A stretch of DNA of 64,000 nt from Bacteroidota bacterium (GTDB lineage Bacteria > Bacteroidota > Bacteroidia > Chitinophagales > JADIYW01). Below, one piece after another: positions 8,390 through 17,895 of the stretch. Location: the NCBI GenBank assembly GCA_016705125.1, contig JADIYW010000003.1:124001-188000 (forward strand), in the 5' to 3' direction. The notes below the pieces were generated by a model. That model was not told the DNA's origin and searched no databases. It saw nothing but the letters and a program-made list of their open reading frames with translations. The position numbers and the translations under genes are program-made. Position 1 is the stretch's first letter, and each line of letters begins with the position of its first letter.

Positions 8390-9937
8390 ATGAAATCACC
8401 ATACTTTAAAGATGAACACGAATTATTTAGACAAAGTGTAAGACAATTTGTGGAAAAAGAAATATTGCCATTTGGAGATGAATGGGAAAAAAAGGAAAAA
8501 ATCGATAGAGAACTTTTTGTAAAATTGGGTAACCAGGGCTTTTTGGGTATCAACCACAAAGAGGGTGTTGGAGGATCAGATGCAGATATTTTTTATACAG
8601 TAGCTTATTTAGAGGAAATTGCTCGATGTGGATACGCTGGTGTTGCAGCTGCCATCTCCGTACACCAATATATGGCTACTAACCATTTAGCAAATGCTGG
8701 GAGTGCATTTATAAAAGAAAAATTTTTAAAGCCATCTGTCAGTGGAAAAATGGTAGGTGCAATAGCTATTTCTGAGCCGGGAGCTGGTTCAGATGTTGCA
8801 AATTTGGCTACAACCGCAGTAAAAGAGGGAGATTTTTATATTATTAATGGTTCCAAAACCTTTATTACAAATGGACATTTTGGGGATTTTGTAGTTGTGG
8901 CTTGTAAAACGGATACCCAAGCAGGGATTAATGGAATCAGTTTAATTGTTGTTGAAAGAGGAACTCCAGGTTTTTCTTCTTCACAATTGAAAAAAATTGG
9001 ATGGCATTCATCAGATACGGCTGAAATGTCTTTTGACAATGTAAAAGTTCCCGTTCAACATTTGGTTGGTGAAGAAAATAAAGGCTTTTTCTATATTATG
9101 GAAAGTTTTCAATTAGAAAGATTGGTGGCCGGAATATTGGGCATTGGTGGTGGTGAAAAGTGTTTTGAAATAACCCTAAAATACATGAATGAAAGAGCTG
9201 CTTTTGGCAAACAAATAAAGAAGTATCAAGTTTTAAGACACGAATTAGTTGATTTAATGACGGAGGCTGAGGCAGCAAAGCAATTGGTTTACCACACTTG
9301 CTGGTTGTTGGAAAATGGTGAGATGCCTGTGAAAGAATGTTCGATGGTAAAATTATATACAACCGAATTGGCAAATAAGTTTGTAGACAAATGCTTGCAA
9401 ATGTTCGGTGGTTATGGATTTATGGAAGATTTTCCTATTGCACGTATGTATCGAGATGCAAGAGTGGGAACTATCGTTGGAGGTACTTCTCAAATAATGC
9501 GTGAAATATTGTCAAAGATAATAATTGATGATGTTAGGTACAATAAAGTATATAAAGCAGGCAACTCTGAGGAAAAAAATGAAGAAATCGCAAATCCTTG
9601 GGGAAATCCAGAAACCGCAAAAGAGATTATTGAATCTATTCCTTTAAGAATTAAAAAAGATAAAGTTGGTAGTACTAATTTGGCCTTCCATTTTGATTTA
9701 GAAGGCGAAACAGGGGGACAGTTTACTGTAAAAATAAAAGAAGGAAACTGTACTGTTCATCCTGAATTTATCGAAACGCCAGATTGTATTATAACCGCCC
9801 TTGCAAGTGTTTATGAAGATGTAGAACTTGGTAGACTAGGACCAGAAATTGCGATTATGAGTGGAAAAATGAAAATAAGCAATCTTGGCGCCATGATGGG
9901 ATTTGTAAAATTGTTTCATAGAATCACGAATAGTTAG
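8390..9937 (+). CDS. Acyl-CoA dehydrogenase fused to an SCP2 domain
   Basis: FAD enzyme that introduces the trans-2 double bond into acyl-CoA in fatty-acid or branched-chain oxidation. Residues 1 to about 385 are a full acyl-CoA dehydrogenase: AISEPGAGSDVA, the FAD segment, LERLVAGILGIG, YGFMEDFPIARMYRDARV and GGTSQIMREIL. Residues about 405-515 look like an SCP2 sterol-carrier domain (FDLEGETGGQFTVKIKEGNC and the ending LGAMMGFVKLF), expected to bind lipid or acyl chains. The total of 515 residues is about 130 longer than usual. The ATG at 8390 gives the family start MKSPYFKDEHELFRQ. Chain-length preference is not evident. Confidence 0.9.
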   Translation: MKSPYFKDEHELFRQSVRQFVEKEILPFGDEWEKKEKIDRELFVKLGNQGFLGINHKEGVGGSDADIFYTVAYLEEIARCGYAGVAAAISVHQYMATNHLANAGSAFIKEKFLKPSVSGKMVGAIAISEPGAGSDVANLATTAVKEGDFYIINGSKTFITNGHFGDFVVVACKTDTQAGINGISLIVVERGTPGFSSSQLKKIGWHSSDTAEMSFDNVKVPVQHLVGEENKGFFYIMESFQLERLVAGILGIGGGEKCFEITLKYMNERAAFGKQIKKYQVLRHELVDLMTEAEAAKQLVYHTCWLLENGEMPVKECSMVKLYTTELANKFVDKCLQMFGGYGFMEDFPIARMYRDARVGTIVGGTSQIMREILSKIIIDDVRYNKVYKAGNSEEKNEEIANPWGNPETAKEIIESIPLRIKKDKVGSTNLAFHFDLEGETGGQFTVKIKEGNCTVHPEFIETPDCIITALASVYEDVELGRLGPEIAIMSGKMKISNLGAMMGFVKLFHRITNS

Positions 9938-10040
9938 TAGAGAAAATTAAGTAGTTAGTAATGAGTAAGAATAAAACAATACGAAACAAACTATTTTTTA
10001 TCTTCCCATTTTTATCTGCAATCAATTAATTCCTAATATT

Positions 10041-10093
10041 TATACTTAGTACCCAATACTTATTACTCGATACTTACTACTCAATACTTTGTA
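10041..10093. repeat. Degenerate TACTTA/TACTCA short-period repeat
   Basis: Intergenic stretch made of five or six imperfect copies of an ATACTTANTACTC-like unit, directly after the stop region of the convergent oxidase gene. No gene is seen in the 156-bp gap. Confidence 0.6.
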
Positions 10094-11380
10094 CTATTCA
10101 AACAAAGAAGTCAAAAATGGATTTGAAAATTTACTTTTCGGATCCATTTTTTTTCTCAAATCTATGAATGCTTGATATTTTGGGTATCCTTTTTCCAAAT
10201 AATTCCTATCGACATTAAATTCTTTTCCCCAATGTGGTCTACCATTATTTGCTTTAGCAAAAAATTCAAAATCAACTAAATCGCTATCGTATTTTTTTAC
10301 GTTTATATTATACATTCCTATCCAAATACTGTCTCTTTTATAACAAGGACTTAGCCAAAAATCATCTCCTTTTGTAAATCTTATTTCTTGGATAAAATTA
10401 AATGAATATTTCGGTTTGCTAAATTCATTTTGATATTGAACTAGTAGCGCTTTTGCATCTTTTACATCAAATGCCCACTCCGTTTCCCTATGTTTGGGTG
10501 GCCTTGGTACTTTAAATACCTTATAACTTTTATTTGTTCTATTTAATGGCCCACGATATTCCCAAGTAAGGTATTTATTTAAAATAGGTCTCAATTTATT
10601 AAACAAATTACCAATAAATAAAATAATTGCATAACCCCAATCTGATTTTACTTTTTCGTGAAAAAATATTCTCCATTTTGAATCATTTATTGGCTTATCC
10701 GTTCTTTTGTAGGTAAAAATAACCCATTTTTTTGATGGTGGCAGCCACCACATTTTAAAATGGTCATTTTCTGTAATGTAATTGTCTATTTTTGGCAATA
10801 TTTTATCAAAATCTTCGATATAGGTAATTTCATTTAATTGGTATTTCTTGCAAACCTTTAGTTTTAAAGCAATTACAACGCCCAAACTACCCAAACTCAC
10901 TAATGCGCCATAAAAGGAATCGTCATTTTTATCCAAATTTATTTCATTTCCCATTCCATCAATAAGCGAAATACTCATTACCTGAGAAGCTAAACATTGA
11001 AATTGGATGCCACTGCCATGTGTTCCAGTTAATATGGCACCTGCAATAGATTGCTCGTCTATTGAACCCAAATTTTGCAGCGCCAGTCCTTCCCTATCCA
11101 ATAGATTATTTAGGTGCCAAAGTTTAATACCAGGTTGAACAACCACCTCCAATTTCTCTTTATCAATTGAAATAATTTTATTAAAATTATCAAAACTAAT
11201 CATCGCTTCTTTAGTTTCGAATAAAGGTGACCATGAATGTCCAGTGCCCACAAATCTTATATTATCATATTTATGGATTATTTCAAGAATCTCTTCTTTG
11301 GTACTTGGCTTAAAAAAATTAGGCACCTTTTGTTGGATAGTACCTGACCAATTTTTAAATAAAAAATTGTTAATATGCAT
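10094..11380 (-). CDS. FAD-linked aldonolactone oxidase-like protein
   Basis: VAO-family flavoenzyme of 428 residues, similar to D-arabinono-1,4-lactone and L-gulonolactone oxidases. The FAD domain has GTGHSWSPL, where His48 is at the position that binds flavin covalently in this family, and GAILTGTHGSG further on. The C-terminal half ends with the family's HWGK motif at 383-386 (GRPHWGKEF). It probably oxidises a sugar lactone or polyol with O2. No signal peptide is evident. No sugar genes flank it, so the substrate is open. Confidence 0.83.
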   Translation of the reverse strand: MHINNFLFKNWSGTIQQKVPNFFKPSTKEEILEIIHKYDNIRFVGTGHSWSPLFETKEAMISFDNFNKIISIDKEKLEVVVQPGIKLWHLNNLLDREGLALQNLGSIDEQSIAGAILTGTHGSGIQFQCLASQVMSISLIDGMGNEINLDKNDDSFYGALVSLGSLGVVIALKLKVCKKYQLNEITYIEDFDKILPKIDNYITENDHFKMWWLPPSKKWVIFTYKRTDKPINDSKWRIFFHEKVKSDWGYAIILFIGNLFNKLRPILNKYLTWEYRGPLNRTNKSYKVFKVPRPPKHRETEWAFDVKDAKALLVQYQNEFSKPKYSFNFIQEIRFTKGDDFWLSPCYKRDSIWIGMYNINVKKYDSDLVDFEFFAKANNGRPHWGKEFNVDRNYLEKGYPKYQAFIDLRKKMDPKSKFSNPFLTSLFE

Positions 11381-11447
11381 TAAAAAAAAATGAAATGTTT
11401 GAATGAAATTAAAATACTTTTATAAATTTACCTAAAATTTTTAATTT

Positions 11448-11855
11448 ATGAAGAAAGCACTATTATTATTTATTGCATTAGTTGGATTAAATTCAGCTTC
11501 ATTTGCAAAAGGTTCAAAAGTAAAAACACTTACCATTGAAATTAGTTTCAAGGGTGTAGAGGAAGGTTACGACCACCTTACCAAGTCTGAGATTTATATA
11601 AATGGTGACTATATTGGTTCTACTGTTGAGCATAAGGAAACCAGAAAAATTTCGAAAACAATTGAAGTTCCCTCAACTGAATTTGATTTTAAATTGATAA
11701 ATTTTGCCTATTATGAAGGTAATTGGGAAGAGCATACGATTGACAATAATTATAGTATAGACTGTATTATAGATGAAACATTAAAATTGGGCAAAAAGAA
11801 GAAAATTGTTATAACATTCGACTTGGATAATGGTTCTACCTTTAAGCTTCAATAA
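11448..11855 (+). CDS. Small secreted protein of unknown function
   Basis: A 135-residue protein with a clear signal peptide (KKALLLFIALVGLNSASFA, cleavage near residue 20). The mature part is beta-rich and charged, with no motif I recognise. A strong hairpin terminator follows, so it is probably a single-gene transcript. It is divergent from the oxidase gene. Confidence 0.7.
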   Translation: MKKALLLFIALVGLNSASFAKGSKVKTLTIEISFKGVEEGYDHLTKSEIYINGDYIGSTVEHKETRKISKTIEVPSTEFDFKLINFAYYEGNWEEHTIDNNYSIDCIIDETLKLGKKKKIVITFDLDNGSTFKLQ

Positions 11856-11866
11856 TACTTTTATGT

Positions 11867-11903
11867 AAAAAAAAGGTTGTCATATAAATGGCAACCTTTT
11901 TTT
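11867..11903. terminator. Hairpin terminator between convergent genes
   Basis: An A run, then a GGTTGTCAT stem pairing with ATGGCAACC around a short loop, then a run of T. The A and T tails also pair, so it can work in both directions for the small secreted protein and the facing dioxygenase gene. Confidence 0.8.
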
Positions 11904-11947
11904 ATCAAAAACATTGGAAGGTTAAATATTTATACCAATATAAATTA

Positions 11948-12736
11948 TTACTTTTCAAAAACAACTTGAATATTTGCCAATGCTCTTTGACCCTTAAATG
12001 CCTCTCGACCATGAAGGGTTTTTCTATTATCAAACAATAAAATATCACCCTTTTCCCAATCATGGAAATAGCAATATTTTGGATCCATTACTGCTTTATC
12101 TAAAACATCAAATACTTCATAAAACTCGTCCTCATTCAATCCCTCAATTTGGGTCAACCAGCTCGATTTTTCACCACGCTTATAAGGAAAACCAATATTT
12201 AAATATTCCTTTCCATCTACTTCCAAAAAACCGCTCATATGATACCATTTATCAGATGAAGTTAGATAATAAGCATCTAATGGCTTCACATCCATTCCTT
12301 TAGCTCTAAGCAAATCCTGAATTTCATTAGGCACTTCGTTGATAGCATTTTCAATGTCAGTTATAAATGTGCGCCCATCAGAAACTTCATTATATTCCAT
12401 ACAAAATATAGAAACCATACCAACATTATTCCCCATTAATAAACCATCTTTATGGAGTGGAAGAAAACCATTTCCCAAAAAAACTTCCTCTTTTTTTCCA
12501 CCATCTACTTTTAAAACGGCACCATCTCTCCTATCATTTTTAACAACACTACCAAATTGCTCTAAATAATTGGTTAAATCATCTAATGAGATTTCGTTTT
12601 TTTTAAAAGCAATCCAATGATATTTATTCAGCAATTCTGTTATTTCTTCTTTAGAAAAATCTTCTAATGGCCTATTCTCAAAAGAAATCCCTTTACCCGA
12701 GGGTGTAAGTGGCTTATAAGGTGCAACTGTTTTCAT
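11948..12736 (-). CDS. TauD/TfdA-like Fe(II)/2-oxoglutarate dioxygenase
   Basis: Probable iron and 2-oxoglutarate dependent oxygenase of 262 residues. The iron-binding H95-x-D97 is in PLHKDG and the distal His242 is in TLHGREAF, followed by Arg251 that would hold 2-oxoglutarate. The frame runs further upstream, but the ATG at 12736 (MKTVAPYKPL) fits the family; the extra upstream residues are not conserved-looking. No partner genes hint at the substrate. It ends at a shared terminator. Confidence 0.8.
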   Translation of the reverse strand: MKTVAPYKPLTPSGKGISFENRPLEDFSKEEITELLNKYHWIAFKKNEISLDDLTNYLEQFGSVVKNDRRDGAVLKVDGGKKEEVFLGNGFLPLHKDGLLMGNNVGMVSIFCMEYNEVSDGRTFITDIENAINEVPNEIQDLLRAKGMDVKPLDAYYLTSSDKWYHMSGFLEVDGKEYLNIGFPYKRGEKSSWLTQIEGLNEDEFYEVFDVLDKAVMDPKYCYFHDWEKGDILLFDNRKTLHGREAFKGQRALANIQVVFEK

Positions 12737-13027
12737 TTTATTTTTTTTACAAAGATGAACTTTTTTATTAAAATATAAAAGTACAAAAAATGTCATTTAT
12801 CGGAATAATATACTTAATAAACATCCAAAATATAGCTTAATTTTAATTAGGTAGCCAAAAGTGTTTTATATTTCAATATTATAAACATATTGAAACAAAA
12901 TCTAAATTGGGTGAAATTTATATAAAATATAGTTCAGTTTTCAAACTTTAAATTGAATTAAACTGGGTAAATTTATTCTTTGTTGATAATCAATCTTTTT
13001 TATTTTCCTTTAAGGCAAACAAATTCA

Positions 13028-13035
13028 TAAATTTG
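13028..13035 (+). promoter_or_regulatory. TAnnTTTG promoter box for the EamA run
   Basis: TAAATTTG lies 15 bp before the EamA ATG at the end of a 314-bp gene-free gap (12737-13050). Nothing else was recognised in that gap. Confidence 0.45.
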
Positions 13036-13050
13036 GACTCAAATTAAACA

Positions 13051-13911
13051 ATGCAGGCCTCAAAGGGAATATATTTTATGTTAGGAGCTACTTTATGCTT
13101 TTCGCTTCTGAGTGCAATAGTTAAATATATGAGCCATATTCCTGCCAATGAATTAATGCTTTTCAGAACAATTATATCCATAATTATTACCCTTTTTCAA
13201 CTTCGACTATTAAGCATTTCTCCTTGGGGCAACCAAAAAAAACTATTGTTTTTAAGAGGTATTTTTGGTTCTATAGCCTTGATTACTTTTTTTATTTCGG
13301 TACAAAAAATGCCGCTAGCCACAACGGCAATTCTTTCCTACACCACTCCAATATTTACAACAATTATTGGTGTTCTATTTTTAGGCGAAAGGGTACTAAA
13401 ATTACAATGGGCTTGTTTTTTATTAAGCTTTATTGGAATAATTGTCATTAAAGGATTTGATAGTGATATTTCCATTTTTTATTTCTTTTTGGGTATTGTT
13501 TCGGCTTTAAGTTCTGCTATTGTTTATAATTTAATTAGCAAAGTAAGGGCCAATGACCATCCTTTAGTAATAGTGTTTTACTTTCCATTGGTTGGATTTC
13601 CTTTTATGTTAATCTGGACTTTCTTTAACTGGGTAATGCCTCAGGGAATGGATTGGATTTTGATTCTAGCCATTGGTTTGCTTACTCAATTAGGGCAAAT
13701 ATTGATGACAAAATCCTTGCAAATTGAATCCCTTTCTCGTGCTTCAAGTATCCAATTTCTTGGAATAATTAGCAGTTTATTAATTGGTTTTTTCATTTTT
13801 AATGAATCGTTCACAATAATGAATATTTTAGGTATTGTATTGGTCGCCTCGGGAGTATTAAGCAATATTTTTATCAGCTCAAAACAACAAAAGCATGAAT
13901 TGGCCAATTGA
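13051..13911 (+). CDS. EamA/DMT-family transporter
   Basis: Inner-membrane exporter of 286 residues with about ten hydrophobic segments in two repeated halves, the EamA layout. Family cues include KGIYFMLGATLCFSLLSAIVKY at the start, LATTAILSYTTPIFTTIIGVLFLGE at the end of the first half, and FLGIISSLLIGFFIFNE in the second. These transporters usually move metabolites or amino acids outward; the cargo here is unknown. Its 3' end overlaps the start of the RsmF-like gene by 17 bp, which points to coupled expression. Confidence 0.88.
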   Translation: MQASKGIYFMLGATLCFSLLSAIVKYMSHIPANELMLFRTIISIIITLFQLRLLSISPWGNQKKLLFLRGIFGSIALITFFISVQKMPLATTAILSYTTPIFTTIIGVLFLGERVLKLQWACFLLSFIGIIVIKGFDSDISIFYFFLGIVSALSSAIVYNLISKVRANDHPLVIVFYFPLVGFPFMLIWTFFNWVMPQGMDWILILAIGLLTQLGQILMTKSLQIESLSRASSIQFLGIISSLLIGFFIFNESFTIMNILGIVLVASGVLSNIFISSKQQKHELAN

Positions 13912-15235
13912 ATTTATAAAAAATCTTAAACTAAAATTTGGTGACGAGTATACTGAAATACTTAATTCGATGGATCAAAAGCAGTTTTCGTCAATTCGAT
14001 TTAATCCAAAAAAGAGATATGATGATTCATTTGGGCAAAAAAAAGTAAAATGGGAAACTGAAAGTCGACAATTAGAAAATGAATATTCGTTTGTTTTCGA
14101 TCCATTATGGCATGCAGGCGCTTATTATGTTCAAGAAAGTTCTTCGATGTTTTTAGGGTTTGTATTCGACCAATTATTTCATGAAAAACAGCCTCAAACT
14201 GTATTGGATTTATGTGCTGCACCAGGCGGTAAATCTACCCATTTATTATCCAAAATGGATGAAAAAGGCATTTTAGTATCCAATGAGATTTTGCCCAAAA
14301 GAAATGCAATCCTTAGAGAAAATATCCAAAAATGGGCTTATTCAAATGTCATTATTACTCAAAATAAGCCGATAGATTTTCAAAAAACTAGCAATTTCTT
14401 CGATTTAATATTAATAGATGCGCCTTGTTCGGGAGAAGGTTTGTTTAGAAAAAACAATAAAGCCGTAAATGAATGGTCCGTTGAAAATGTAAATATTTGT
14501 TCAATCCGTCAACACCAAATTGTAGAAAATGTTTTACCTAGTCTAAAAAATGGAGGATATTTAATTTATAGTACTTGCACTTTTGAAAAATCTGAAAATG
14601 AAGATATTATTGATTATGCAATTAATGAATTGGATTTATTGTCTGTAGAAATTGACGTATCTGAATTCCCCAATATTACAAAAACCAAAACCAAGGGTGG
14701 AATAGGCTATTATTTTTTACCTAACAAAGTCGATGGAAGTGGACTTTTTATGGCCGTTTTACAAAAAAAAGGACTTCCTTTTGAGCCAAAACAGCAAGTA
14801 TCTTCAAAATCTAATGTCACCTTTTCAGAATGGCTTAAACCAAACGAAAGTATAAATATTATCGAAAAAAATGATCGTTTCTTTTTGTTTCCTTTAGCAT
14901 TTACGCAACAAATTTCGCAACTTTCTCAAGCATTATACATTACCTATTTGGGAATTGAAATTGGACAAATGAAAGGTAAGGAATTGATTCCATCACACCA
15001 ATTGGCACTTTCTGATTGCCTTAAATCAGATTTTCAATACATTGCTGTAGATAAAGAAAATGCGCTTAAATATTTAAAAAGATTGCATTTTGAGCCTTTG
15101 GATATGCCTGATTTTTTGGGTTGGACATTGGTAAAATATGAAAATATTAATTTAGGTTGGGTAAAATTAATTCAGGGAAGAATCAATAATTATTTTCCAT
15201 TAAATTGGAGGATTATTAAAGATTTAGAATTTTAA
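13895..15235 (+). CDS. RsmF-like rRNA cytosine-C5 methyltransferase
   Basis: S-adenosylmethionine-dependent RNA m5C methyltransferase of the NOL1/NOP2/Sun family, 446 residues. The SAM motif LDLCAAPGGKST is at about 105-116. The motif IV cysteine is C178 in DAPCSGEG and the motif VI catalytic cysteine is C228 in STCTF. The C-terminal third, after about residue 300, resembles the PUA-like part of RsmF and YebU. It probably modifies 16S rRNA. It starts inside the end of the EamA gene and precedes the YyaL-like gene by 17 bp. Confidence 0.9.
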   Translation: MNWPIEFIKNLKLKFGDEYTEILNSMDQKQFSSIRFNPKKRYDDSFGQKKVKWETESRQLENEYSFVFDPLWHAGAYYVQESSSMFLGFVFDQLFHEKQPQTVLDLCAAPGGKSTHLLSKMDEKGILVSNEILPKRNAILRENIQKWAYSNVIITQNKPIDFQKTSNFFDLILIDAPCSGEGLFRKNNKAVNEWSVENVNICSIRQHQIVENVLPSLKNGGYLIYSTCTFEKSENEDIIDYAINELDLLSVEIDVSEFPNITKTKTKGGIGYYFLPNKVDGSGLFMAVLQKKGLPFEPKQQVSSKSNVTFSEWLKPNESINIIEKNDRFFLFPLAFTQQISQLSQALYITYLGIEIGQMKGKELIPSHQLALSDCLKSDFQYIAVDKENALKYLKRLHFEPLDMPDFLGWTLVKYENINLGWVKLIQGRINNYFPLNWRIIKDLEF

Positions 15236-15252
15236 ATAGTAAAATAATAAAC

Positions 15253-17277
15253 ATGAAACACACAAATGAACTAATAAATGAAACTTCGCCATATTTATTA
15301 CAACATGCCCATAATCCTGTAAATTGGTTTCCTTGGAGTGCCGAAATATTAAAAAAAGCCTCGAATGAAAACAAACTTGTTATTGTAAGTATTGGATATT
15401 CAGCCTGCCATTGGTGTCATGTGATGGAGCATGAATCGTTTGAAGATGAAAAAGTGGCTGAATTCATGAACACTTATTTCATTTCAATAAAAGTGGATAG
15501 AGAAGAAAGACCAGATATCGATAATCTGTACATGAATGCTTGTCACCTGACTTCAGGAAATGGTGGCTGGCCCTTGAATGCAATAGCTTTTCCTGATGGT
15601 AGACCCATTTTTGCAGGCACCTATTTTCCAAAGGCTAATTGGTTGCATTTATTGTCACATTTTGTAAAATTGGCTATAAATGAACCTGACAAACTCTATC
15701 AACAAGCAAATCAGATTGAAGAAGGACTAAAAATGATGGACAATATTTACAAGCCAATTAATGAACCAAAGGAATTTACAAGCAATATTTTAGATGATAT
15801 TTGGCGACATTGGCTTCCGAAAATTGATTTTACTTGGGGCGGCAGAGCTGGTGCTCCAAAATTTATGATGCCCAATAACCTTATTTATTTATCCAAGTAT
15901 TATAGTATTTCCAAAGAAGACAGAGCCTTGGAAGCCATTAATATTTCCTTAGAAAAAATGGCTTTGGGTGGAATATATGATCAAATTGGAGGTGGTTTTG
16001 CTCGGTATTCAACGGATGCTTTTTGGAAAGTTCCTCATTTTGAGAAAATGCTTTATGATAATGCGCAATTGCTTTCTGCTTATTCTATAGCTTATAAAAA
16101 CCAAAATAATGAACTATATCTAGAAACGATTGAGTCAATTTACAACTTTTTAATGACCGAATTAAAAGATATTTCCGGTGGATTTTATGCTGCTTTAGAT
16201 GCTGATTCAGAAGGTATCGAAGGGAAATTTTATATTTGGAGTTTTGCGGATTTTATGCGAATTACCAAAAATGATAAACTTTTAGCCAATTACTATTCCG
16301 TTACAGAAGAAGGCAATTGGGAAGATGGTCATAATATCCTTTTTCGTACTGAAACAGATGATTTATTTTGTAAAAAAAATAATTTGACACAAGGCAATTG
16401 GAAAGAAAATGTAATTGCTCAAAATAGGCTTTTGTTAAATGAAAGAAATACAAGGATTAGGCCTGGCTTGGACGACAAAATACTATTAAACTGGAATGCC
16501 CTTTTGGTAAATGGTTTAATTGAAGCTTTTAGAGCAACTAAAAATGAAAAATATTTAAATGAAGCGATTTCTTTGGGTAAATTCCTTTTAAATACCTTTC
16601 TAAATAGCGATGGCTCTATAAATAGAACGTTTAAAAATGGAAAATCAAGTATTGCAGGGCTTTTGATCGATTATGTTACATTTGCAGATGCGCTTTTTAA
16701 TTTATATCAAATCACATTCGATGAACAATTTATAAAGCAAACCACCCAACTTTTGGAATATATCATTTTGCATTTCCATGATAAAAAAAGCAGTTTGTTC
16801 TTCTTTACTGCTGACAATCAATCGACTATAATTACTCGTGGGTTAGAAACGAGCGATAATGTTATTCCTGCTGCCAATTCAATTTTGGCAAATTTATTAT
16901 TTCGATTTGGCAAAATGACCTATAATGAAGCCTATATTCGAATGGCAAAAAATATGGTTTCTATATTTGTTGAAGACATCATTAAAAATGGATCTTTCTT
17001 TTCAAATTGGGCAATATTATTGGCAGATTTGGTTGATAAGCCTTTTGAAATATGCATTGTAGGCAATGAGGCAATAAATTTTAATCACACGTTACAACAA
17101 TACAATTTGCCAAATACATTATTTGCTGGTTCAAGTCAGTATTCGACACTTCCATTTTTAGAAGACAAACAAGGAAACCCGGATGAAACCCTTATATTTA
17201 TTTGTAAAAACAAAGCCTGCTTCGCTCCCACTAATAATTTGGAAGAAGCTATAAAGATAATTTTAGCACAAAATTAA
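15253..17277 (+). CDS. YyaL/SSP411-like thioredoxin-domain protein (DUF255)
   Basis: A 674-residue protein of the YyaL / spermatogenesis-associated 20 family. The N-terminal thioredoxin-like domain has the diagnostic SACHWCHVMEHESF with C52 and C55. Typical WGGRAGAPKFMMP and HFEKMLYDNAQL segments lead into an alpha/alpha-barrel region like N-acylglucosamine 2-epimerases. The precise reaction of the family is not established. It sits in a same-strand run after the RsmF-like gene and before a redoxin. Confidence 0.88.
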   Translation: MKHTNELINETSPYLLQHAHNPVNWFPWSAEILKKASNENKLVIVSIGYSACHWCHVMEHESFEDEKVAEFMNTYFISIKVDREERPDIDNLYMNACHLTSGNGGWPLNAIAFPDGRPIFAGTYFPKANWLHLLSHFVKLAINEPDKLYQQANQIEEGLKMMDNIYKPINEPKEFTSNILDDIWRHWLPKIDFTWGGRAGAPKFMMPNNLIYLSKYYSISKEDRALEAINISLEKMALGGIYDQIGGGFARYSTDAFWKVPHFEKMLYDNAQLLSAYSIAYKNQNNELYLETIESIYNFLMTELKDISGGFYAALDADSEGIEGKFYIWSFADFMRITKNDKLLANYYSVTEEGNWEDGHNILFRTETDDLFCKKNNLTQGNWKENVIAQNRLLLNERNTRIRPGLDDKILLNWNALLVNGLIEAFRATKNEKYLNEAISLGKFLLNTFLNSDGSINRTFKNGKSSIAGLLIDYVTFADALFNLYQITFDEQFIKQTTQLLEYIILHFHDKKSSLFFFTADNQSTIITRGLETSDNVIPAANSILANLLFRFGKMTYNEAYIRMAKNMVSIFVEDIIKNGSFFSNWAILLADLVDKPFEICIVGNEAINFNHTLQQYNLPNTLFAGSSQYSTLPFLEDKQGNPDETLIFICKNKACFAPTNNLEEAIKIILAQN

Positions 17278-17336
17278 TTTTGGTCTAATACATTTCTATT
17301 ATCTTTAATGCAGTTTTAAAAAAATAAAATCAGATT

Positions 17337-17894
17337 TTGGCAGCACTTGAAACCATAAAAAAAGAATTAGGATATAAGGCACCTTATTTTAAATTGATTA
17401 ATACCATTGATAATCAATTGGTTGATTTAAATGAATTAAAAGGTAAAAATGGCACCTTGGTTATGTTTATTTGCAATCACTGTCCTTATGTTTTACATAT
17501 CAACGAACAATTAGTGCTACTTGCAAATGAATATATACCAAAGGGTATTTCATTTATTGCCATAAGCAGTAATGATATTTCCCGTTATCCTGATGATGCG
17601 CCTGATAAAATGAAACTTCAAGCGCAGCAATTAAACTACCCTTTTCCTTATTTATACGATGAGTCGCAAGATGTAGCAAAGGCTTATTTTGCTGCTTGTA
17701 CACCTGATTTTTCAATTTTTGACAATGAATTAAACTGTGTTTATAGAGGTCAATTGGATGATAGTCGTCCAAAATCAACCATTCCGGTGACAGGTAATGA
17801 TATTAGAAATGCATTAGATAAATTGTTAAACAATCAAGGTATTGTTGAAAATCAATATCCAAGTTTGGGTTGTAGCATAAAATGGAAATTATAA
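17337..17894 (+). CDS. Redoxin (AhpC/TSA-like thioredoxin fold protein)
   Basis: A 185-residue cytoplasmic thioredoxin-fold protein. The active-site motif is C46-N-H-C49 followed by Pro, as in a redoxin family that carries CNHCPYV. Expected role is thiol-disulphide exchange or peroxide reduction. There is no ATG at the conserved N-terminus, so TTG at 17337 is taken as the start. It ends one base before the next gene, so the two are probably co-transcribed. Confidence 0.85.
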   Translation: MAALETIKKELGYKAPYFKLINTIDNQLVDLNELKGKNGTLVMFICNHCPYVLHINEQLVLLANEYIPKGISFIAISSNDISRYPDDAPDKMKLQAQQLNYPFPYLYDESQDVAKAYFAACTPDFSIFDNELNCVYRGQLDDSRPKSTIPVTGNDIRNALDKLLNNQGIVENQYPSLGCSIKWKL

Positions 17895-17895
17895 A

